Positions 1 to 4,515 of a DNA stretch of 8,487 nt are shown in pieces. Every line of letters begins with the position of its first letter. The stretch's first letter is position 1. The stretch is from the NCBI GenBank assembly GCA_031282465.1, contig JAITDR010000055.1, positions 1 through 8,487 on the forward strand, written 5' to 3'. The notes below the pieces were generated by a model, which was not told the origin of the DNA, did not search any database, and saw only the letters and a program-made list of their open reading frames with translations. The position numbers and the translations under genes were made by a program. This stretch comes from Desulfovibrio sp. Its GTDB lineage: Bacteria > Desulfobacterota > Desulfovibrionia > Desulfovibrionales > Desulfovibrionaceae.

Positions 1-324
1 CGTGTCGGCATGCTGGAACGGGACGCCCGCACTGCCCTGTATGCGGACAAGGACACCGGCCGGCACCGCGCCTTGATGGAGCAGCGGGCGCAGACCCTGA
101 TCGACCTTGAAAGCAAGGCTGCCGACCTGCTCGACGGCCTGCCCGAAGCCGAGCGCAGGCAAACGCGTTCGGCTCTGCGTGCCTTTGCCGACGGCGCGCG
201 TACGGCTCTGGACCTCGGCTCCGTATTTTACATGTCCGCCCTGCTATACCGCGACAACCACAAAGTCGGGGAGCCGGACAAGTTGCAGGCGCTTGTCGAC
301 GATCTGGAAACCCGGCTGCGCTGA
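1..324 (+). CDS. Hypothetical helical protein, C-terminal part (5' end outside the window)
   Basis: The reading frame is open from the first base of the window and ends with TGA at 322-324, so this is the C-terminal ~107 residues of a longer protein. An ATG at 10 exists, but no ribosome binding site can be judged there and the frame continues upstream. The visible part is rich in Ala, Arg, Asp, Glu and Leu with heptad-like spacing, suggesting mostly alpha-helix. It has no membrane segment, Cys pair or catalytic motif that I recognise. The next gene starts 39 bp downstream on the same strand, so the two may be co-transcribed. I do not recognise the family and assign no function. Confidence 0.6.
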   Translation, partial: RVGMLERDARTALYADKDTGRHRALMEQRAQTLIDLESKAADLLDGLPEAERRQTRSALRAFADGARTALDLGSVFYMSALLYRDNHKVGEPDKLQALVDDLETRLR

Positions 325-329
325 CGCCT

Positions 330-433
330 GTCCGCGCCGGATGCGCTGTTTTCCGGGAACACGTTGAATTACTTCAATCAGTTGAATCAATTACGCGACA
401 TTGCGCCGAACTCCGTCCGCGCCGGATGCGCTG
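330..433 (+). repeat. 19-bp exact direct repeat around the start of the DUF3179 gene
   Basis: The sequence GTCCGCGCCGGATGCGCTG occurs at 330-348 and again at 415-433, with an 85-bp period. The first copy lies in the gap before the DUF3179 gene and the second encodes part of its signal peptide region. The period is not a multiple of three, so the copies are read in different frames and this is not a repeated peptide. A 19-base exact match is very unlikely by chance. A local duplication or a paired protein-binding site are possible explanations. Confidence 0.75.
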
Positions 434-1638
434 CCTTTCTTGCAGCGCTGTTCCTTGCGCTTGCAGCGCCGCCCCCGCTTCTTGCCGCGCCGTCCGCCGC
501 TCCTTCCGTATCAGCCGGAGAAGAAGGTCTTCAGCCCACGGAGATGCCGGGGTGCTCCGTGGACGACCTGCGCAGGCTGTCCGACATCGTGACCCGCACC
601 GGCCTGGATGCGGATAAAATTCCTGCGCTGTACAGGCCGCAGTTCCTGTCGATTTCCGACGCCGACCTGTCCATGGACAACGACGAAATCGTCTTCGTCG
701 TCCATTACCCCGGCGATCTGGTGCGTGTTTACCCGAGACGCATCATGGTCTGGCATGAGGCCGTGAACGATGCGCTGCCCGATCCCACCGGCGTGCTCCC
801 GCCGCCGCCTCTGCCGGGAGAGGAGGAAAAGGAGGGAGCAAACTATACGGTCAGCTATTCGCCGCTGACGGGATCGGTGGTCGCGTTTCGTTCCATGGCC
901 GGCAGGTATCCCTCGTCCTTCGGGCTGTCGGGCGTGCTGCTCAACGGCAATTCCGTATTGTACGACCGCATCAGCCGCAGTCTCTGGGTGCAGCTCATGG
1001 CGGTGTGCATCGAGGGGCCTTTCCGGGGCAGGCGTTTGCAGCGCATCCCCGTCCTTTCCGCCCGCTGGAAGGGCGTCAAGCAGCGTTACGGAGGTCTGGA
1101 CAACAGGTTCAGGGGCAAGGTGGAAGTATTGTCCCGCTCGACCGGCTTCAAGCGTTCCTACGGCAAAGACCCGTACGGCAGTTATGAGCGTCGGGATACC
1201 TATTACGACGATACCCGTCTGCCCTTTCCTGTGAGTTTTACGGACACCAGGCTGCATCCGAAAAAGCGCGTACTCGGTATTGAGGTTGAAGAGGCGTTCG
1301 GCGCGGTGATCAAGGACGAGGTACGCAAGGACCGGGTTGTCAATTTCACGTTGGGCAATTTGCCCATGGTCGCGTTCCATGACCGGGACATGGACGCTGT
1401 GCGCATTTTCGAGCGCACCTTGCCCGACCTTGAGGAGCCTTTACGTTTTACCGTATTTGAAGATGAAATCGTGGATGAAATGAGCAAAAGCCGCTGGTCG
1501 CCCGAAGGGGACTGCGGCTACGGGCGCTTCCGCGACCGGACGCTGAAGCCTGTGCTTGCGGTCGACTCCATGTGGTTTGCCTGGGCGTCGTTTTACCGCA
1601 AGAGCCGGATTATCCCCGGCGATGAATTTTTCGAGTGA
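364..1638 (+). CDS. Exported DUF3179-family protein
   Basis: A 424-residue protein of unknown function, probably periplasmic. Residues 19-42 form a signal peptide (Arg followed by an Ala/Leu/Phe core), with likely cleavage around residue 42. The rest matches the DUF3179 pattern as I remember it: HEAVND at 131-136, YSPLTGS at 165-171, FGLSG at 186-190, YDR...SLW at 200-208, STG...YGKDPYGSY at 259-274, and WFAWASFYR near the C terminus (404-412). The start is TTG at 364, because the next in-frame ATG (codon 61) would remove the signal peptide. A second TTG at 382 is possible. A weak GGGAA precedes the start. Oddities are Ser166 where I recall Cys in the family motif, and a Pro/Glu-rich stretch at about 145-158. 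The family has no established activity that I know of. Confidence 0.85.
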   Translation: MNYFNQLNQLRDIAPNSVRAGCAAFLAALFLALAAPPPLLAAPSAAPSVSAGEEGLQPTEMPGCSVDDLRRLSDIVTRTGLDADKIPALYRPQFLSISDADLSMDNDEIVFVVHYPGDLVRVYPRRIMVWHEAVNDALPDPTGVLPPPPLPGEEEKEGANYTVSYSPLTGSVVAFRSMAGRYPSSFGLSGVLLNGNSVLYDRISRSLWVQLMAVCIEGPFRGRRLQRIPVLSARWKGVKQRYGGLDNRFRGKVEVLSRSTGFKRSYGKDPYGSYERRDTYYDDTRLPFPVSFTDTRLHPKKRVLGIEVEEAFGAVIKDEVRKDRVVNFTLGNLPMVAFHDRDMDAVRIFERTLPDLEEPLRFTVFEDEIVDEMSKSRWSPEGDCGYGRFRDRTLKPVLAVDSMWFAWASFYRKSRIIPGDEFFE

Positions 1639-1652
1639 ATGCGTCCGTGTAA

Positions 1653-1690
1653 CGTGTCCGGATTGCATGAGGCTCCGCCACACGCGTTTT
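1653..1690 (+). terminator. Possible weak intrinsic terminator after the DUF3179 gene
   Basis: An imperfect hairpin is formed by CGTGT (1653-1657) with ACACG (1680-1684) and by CGGA (1659-1662) with TCCG (1674-1677), with an 11-nt loop. Four T residues follow at 1687-1690. It lies in the 51-bp gap between two convergent genes. The T run suits + strand transcription; on the - strand no T run follows the stem. The stem is interrupted and the T run short, so this is tentative. Confidence 0.35.
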
Positions 1691-2370
1691 CACCTCTGAT
1701 ACAAGCGATTCGGTGTGACGGTTGATCGCGACCAATGCTCCGCAATCGTCTGGATAAATGTGGGGCGTACCAGCTTGGCCCGCTTTTCAAGCCGGTCGCC
1801 TTGGTCAAGTCTGAGGTAAATTCCTTCTGCCGGTTTATCGCTGAACGCAGACTTGGACAAGAACTTCTTCAGTTCGGTGAAAAAAAAATACCCGCAAGCG
1901 ATGCGGGGAACCTTGATCAACGACATTTTTTCCATCAGCCTGTCCCGGTTTGTCACAGAGAGAAAACATCTCGTTTCTCTGTCATAAATATCAAAGGCCA
2001 AGAACCAGTCGGGCAGGTTGTCATAGAAAATTGAATGTCGGGCATAGCACCACTCGCCGAAAAGAATATATCGTCCGGCAAGATGCTCGAACAGCACATC
2101 GGTGCGGATTTCCAGCCATTCACCGAGCTTCTTCCACTGTCCCGTTCCCGGCAACTGCAAATAAGCGCCTCTGTTCCAAGCACGGATATTCCCCTCGGTA
2201 TCAAACGAGATACCCAGATTTGCCCCATCCATCTTTTCTTCGACAGTGAGTTCATGCCGCAGAAATTCGACGCGTTCGAGTTCCGTCATCACCTTGTCGC
2301 CCCTCACGTCTACGCCCGGCAAGGTCGCCAAGTGAGGCGTCGAGGGGAATTTGAAGAATCCTTCCTTCAC
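1690..2370 (-). CDS. Minimal ATP-dependent RNA ligase (Rnl2-like nucleotidyltransferase)
   Basis: A 226-residue member of the covalent nucleotidyltransferase superfamily, RNA-ligase type. Such enzymes use ATP to adenylate a lysine, transfer AMP to an RNA 5'-phosphate and seal it to a 3'-OH. All core motifs are visible: motif I KMDG (46-49, with Lys46 the likely AMP acceptor), motif III FGEW (104-107), motif IIIa FLAFDIYD (123-130), motif IV EGIYLRLD (182-189) and motif V RAKLVRPTF (197-205). Only about 20 residues follow motif V, so the C-terminal domain of T4 Rnl2 is absent. I chose GTG at 2370: it gives the family-like N terminus KEGFFKFPSTPHL and forms a GTGA overlap with the stop of the PIN gene. 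A longer in-frame reading to 2469 would run inside that gene with no family-like sequence. The code contains nine consecutive T residues at codons 161-164. A DNA or capping substrate cannot be excluded. Confidence 0.88.
   Translation of the reverse strand: MKEGFFKFPSTPHLATLPGVDVRGDKVMTELERVEFLRHELTVEEKMDGANLGISFDTEGNIRAWNRGAYLQLPGTGQWKKLGEWLEIRTDVLFEHLAGRYILFGEWCYARHSIFYDNLPDWFLAFDIYDRETRCFLSVTNRDRLMEKMSLIKVPRIACGYFFFTELKKFLSKSAFSDKPAEGIYLRLDQGDRLEKRAKLVRPTFIQTIAEHWSRSTVTPNRLYQR
1880..1888. repeat. Nine-base A/T homopolymer inside the RNA ligase gene
   Basis: Nine A residues on the + strand are read as nine T residues in the coding strand, within codons 161-164 (Tyr-Phe-Phe-Phe). The tract lies between ligase motifs IIIa and IV. 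A one-base slip would remove motifs IV and V. The frame is intact in this copy. Confidence 0.85.
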
Positions 2371-2897
2371 GTTTCTATTTTCTCGGCATATTTGGCTTTG
2401 ACGTATTCCGGACAGAGGAATCGGACGGTGATACCGAGCTCGGCCAAAGCACCGCACCACCCCCACCATTTGCTGCCGGCGGCCTGCAAAATCGGCGGCT
2501 TATCCGCACGGGCATTGGCGACGGCGACAAACTTCCGGTCTGACTTGTCGAAATCTTTCAATCCGGCATGCGCGGGGAATTCGTCGTACGAATCGTTATT
2601 CTTCGTGATGCGCACCCTTTGAGATTCAGGCAGGCTCCAGCGATTATCGTTAACCCACTTCATGAAACGGTCACCTACGCCGGGCTGTCCCTTCATGGAC
2701 AGCAGGCGCCGGTATTCATCGAAGATTTCGTCTCCGGCATCAAGGATCAGACCGCGCTTTTTGACGACATGCTCAACTGCTTCGACACATGCCAGCACGC
2801 ACGCATCAGGTACATCGGAGTTTGGGTCAGGTTGGGCTGCAAGATTGGCTACGACGGGTACATTGGTATCCACTAGGCATTGCTCAGGCAGACTCAT
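2367..2897 (-). CDS. PIN-like nuclease domain protein, middle gene of the operon
   Basis: A 176-residue single-domain protein resembling PIN-fold metal-dependent ribonucleases. The N terminus has the hallmark strand ending in Asp-Thr-Asn (D10-T11-N12). A second acidic site is likely in IFDEYRRLL (58-66, E61), and a third in DFDKSDRKFVAVA (115-127, with D117 and D120). The C terminus ends in the expected beta strand ITVRFLCPE (156-164). The stretch where a fourth acidic residue usually sits reads AAGSKWW (139-145), without Asp or Glu. The start ATG (2897-2895) overlaps the ATPase stop as ATGA, with GAGGG seven bases upstream. The stop TGA (2369-2367) overlaps the ligase GTG start. There is no signal peptide or membrane segment, so it acts in the cytoplasm. 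It could be an RNase effector, or a PIN-fold protein that binds without cutting. The fold call is from motif pattern only. Confidence 0.75.
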   Translation of the reverse strand: MSLPEQCLVDTNVPVVANLAAQPDPNSDVPDACVLACVEAVEHVVKKRGLILDAGDEIFDEYRRLLSMKGQPGVGDRFMKWVNDNRWSLPESQRVRITKNNDSYDEFPAHAGLKDFDKSDRKFVAVANARADKPPILQAAGSKWWGWCGALAELGITVRFLCPEYVKAKYAEKIET

Positions 2898-4306
2898 GAG
2901 GATACCCTCGTCCTTTCAGTTTGCCGCATCCGCTTCCTCACGGCGGCCTTGGCCTGTTCGGTGATGTCGCCCATCTCATCGCCGAAAAAGTTCTCCGGCC
3001 AATTCTTAATGTTGCCGCATTCATCAATTTTCAGCGGCACCAGAGTCGTGGGCGACTCGGCAACATCGGCAAAATAGGCGGATACTTTCTTCTGTGAAAT
3101 CACACCCTCGGCGATACGGCGCTGCAAACGGCGCAGGAAATGCCCCGAATGGGTTTCAATGATCATTTGAATATTCCTGTCCGCTCCGTTTTCCCTGGAG
3201 TTGACGACATCAATCATCACGTCGGCCAGCGCGGACTGTGCACTGGGGTGCAGGTGAATTTCCGGCTGTTCCATGATAATGATTGAACCGGCAGGGGCAT
3301 AAAAACACTGCACCAGCACCGGCAAAACCTGCGATATGCCGAAGCCTGTGTCGGGAAGATCAACCCAATCCTTTGAATTTTTGGTGCGAATCTTCACCTC
3401 ATACTCTTGGCGCTGCTCAGATAGGGGATTGACTTTAAATTCTTCTATCAGTCCCATCTCCGTCAATTTCAGTGCGAGTATTTCCTCCAGCGGTTTTGCA
3501 GGTCGCCTGTAACCCAAATTGATTTTTCGATCTCTCGCAGCCAAAACGGCAGCGACGGTATTCTCGCCGGAAAAGCCGACACTTTCAGGAGTGATACCTC
3601 CCCATGTATAAAATCTTTCCGCTTTCATTCTAAGCGGCCCCAAGTAAAAAATAGAATTGAACAGCTTTTCCTGCTCAAGATTAAACTTCTGGACGAAGTC
3701 TGCATTTTGATAATAGGCAACTACCTCGTCAGGAAAACCATAAAATCGGACAACATCCTTGATCGCCCATGCGCGCATTTGTTTTCTGACAAGAGTATAT
3801 TCTTCCGCTGATGCAACATATCCACGCTTGTCCGAATTTCTGAACAATCCTATGGAAAGCGACTGAATATCATTCATTAAAAGACGATATTTGAAATGTG
3901 AAACACGGAGCAAATGCTTTGTTGCATCGCTTAATGCGACTTCAGCACTGAAATCTACGACATTTCCGGAAAAAATCCCGCCTGATAGAGGTTCCTTCAG
4001 GGGATCCTTAAATTTCAATTCTTCCGGCAACGACCAGCGATAAGCAAAGGCTATCTTGTTCTTCGGGGAGCGATGAAAAACCATCTCCCGGTAGGAACCA
4101 AGCTGAACAGCAGAATTTTTTCCTCCGGGATAGAAAACGGCCTTCCTGTCAGGCGATTCAACAGTCTGCTTGAGCATCATCAGAAATTGACCGATGCTGG
4201 ATTTCCCTGAACTGTTGGCACCAAAGAACAATGAAATAGGAGCCATTTGGATGTCGCCGGTATCCTTCCAGCCCTTGAAATTCTGTATTCGTAAATGTTT
4301 CAGCAT
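2894..4306 (-). CDS. AAA/OLD-like (ABC-type) ATPase with DUF3696-like C-terminal region
   Basis: A 470-residue cytoplasmic P-loop ATPase, first gene of the operon. The N terminus LRIQNFKGW (5-13) is the usual first strand of RecF/OLD/SMC-like ATPases. Walker A is GANSSGKS (29-36). A signature-like GFGISQVLPVL lies at 321-331. Walker B is IIIMEQPEIHLHP (342-354), with E349 the likely catalytic Glu, and the H-loop is IIETHS (382-387). The end WPENFF (436-441) resembles DUF3696 proteins. About 250 residues lie between Walker A and the signature, enough for a short arm or insertion but not a long SMC coiled coil. The start is supported by a strong GGGGAGGAAT eight to nine bases upstream of ATG. 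Such ATPases sense or gate partner nucleases in several anti-phage systems (Septu, PARIS, OLD/Gabija); by analogy this one may control the PIN protein. GC content is very low compared with valS. Confidence 0.88.
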   Translation of the reverse strand: MLKHLRIQNFKGWKDTGDIQMAPISLFFGANSSGKSSIGQFLMMLKQTVESPDRKAVFYPGGKNSAVQLGSYREMVFHRSPKNKIAFAYRWSLPEELKFKDPLKEPLSGGIFSGNVVDFSAEVALSDATKHLLRVSHFKYRLLMNDIQSLSIGLFRNSDKRGYVASAEEYTLVRKQMRAWAIKDVVRFYGFPDEVVAYYQNADFVQKFNLEQEKLFNSIFYLGPLRMKAERFYTWGGITPESVGFSGENTVAAVLAARDRKINLGYRRPAKPLEEILALKLTEMGLIEEFKVNPLSEQRQEYEVKIRTKNSKDWVDLPDTGFGISQVLPVLVQCFYAPAGSIIIMEQPEIHLHPSAQSALADVMIDVVNSRENGADRNIQMIIETHSGHFLRRLQRRIAEGVISQKKVSAYFADVAESPTTLVPLKIDECGNIKNWPENFFGDEMGDITEQAKAAVRKRMRQTERTRVSS

Positions 4307-4310
4307 TGTA

Positions 4311-4320
4311 ATTCCTCCCC
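4311..4320 (-). promoter_or_regulatory. Strong ribosome binding site of the ATPase gene
   Basis: The - strand reads GGGGAGGAATTACAATG, a near-consensus Shine-Dalgarno followed by the ATG at 4306-4304. It is the only strong ribosome binding site in the operon. The two downstream genes start inside the stop codon of the gene before. Confidence 0.8.
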
Positions 4321-4464
4321 GATTTCCCTCCTATTCTTGTTGGTGGGCAGCAACAATAGAAGATGTCTCGCCCGACTTGCAGACCACCCGGCGAGCATTG
4401 ACGGGTTATCTCTCCCCCACGGGCGCTCACGTGAAAACGACAACTCCCGGAGTGAAGGAGTAGC

Positions 4465-4475
4465 GGGGGGGGGGG
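4465..4475. repeat. Eleven-base G/C homopolymer upstream of the operon
   Basis: Eleven consecutive G residues on the + strand (C on the operon's coding strand) sit about 160 bp upstream of the ATPase start. Tracts of this length are prone to slippage and to sequencing length errors. Confidence 0.85.
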
Positions 4476-4515
4476 TATGGGGCAGCGCCCAAAAAAATCT
4501 GCCTTCCCCTGCACT

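Larger units (their letters stand above)
1639..4515. other. Candidate acquired island carrying the ATPase-PIN-ligase operon
   Basis: This interval between the DUF3179 gene and valS is markedly poorer in G+C than either flank (32-53% in hand-counted lines, against 77% in a valS line). It holds one self-contained operon. I see no integrase, transposase, tRNA gene or long terminal repeat, so the means of entry is not visible and the exact borders are inferred from composition and gene ends. Confidence 0.55.
4307..4515 (-). promoter_or_regulatory. Spacer between valS and the operon, probably holding its promoter
   Basis: This 209-bp spacer separates the valS stop from the ATPase start. In - strand order it holds a small inverted repeat (GGCAG 4503-4499 with CTGCC 4485-4481) whose loop contains seven T residues, then an 11-C tract (4475-4465), then the palindrome ACTCC-C-GGAGT (4443-4453). 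Next come a 6-bp inverted repeat CTCGCC/GGCGAG (4367-4372 and 4390-4395, 17-nt loop) and the ATPase ribosome binding site. A weak sigma-70-like pair is CTGCAA (4382-4377) and TATTGT (4358-4353), 18 bases apart. No canonical intrinsic terminator follows valS, because the T run is inside the loop and not after the stem. The C-rich transcript could act in Rho-dependent termination. There is no clear ORF on either strand. Confidence 0.4.

Noticed and set aside
511..1380. - strand open frame of 289 codons inside the DUF3179 gene
   Set aside because: It overlaps a gene with clear family motifs and a signal peptide, and its own product shows no family resemblance.
2371..2469. 33-codon N-terminal extension of the RNA ligase
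   Set aside because: It lies wholly inside the PIN gene and shows no family-like sequence. The GTG at 2370 gives the expected N terminus and a 4-base overlap.
2035..2622. + strand open frame of 195 codons across the ligase/PIN junction
   Set aside because: It lies antisense to two genes with recognisable motifs and has no domain signal of its own.
1685..4439. 9-bp inverted match CGTTTTCAC (1685-1693) and GTGAAAACG (4431-4439) flanking the operon
   Set aside because: It is tempting as a mobile-element end or attachment pair, but it is short, has no target duplication or recombinase gene, and one copy overlaps the ligase stop codon. A chance match at this length is plausible.
4481..4503. Hairpin with a T run just after valS as an intrinsic terminator
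   Set aside because: The seven T residues lie in the loop between GGCAG and CTGCC, not after the stem, so the canonical arrangement is missing.
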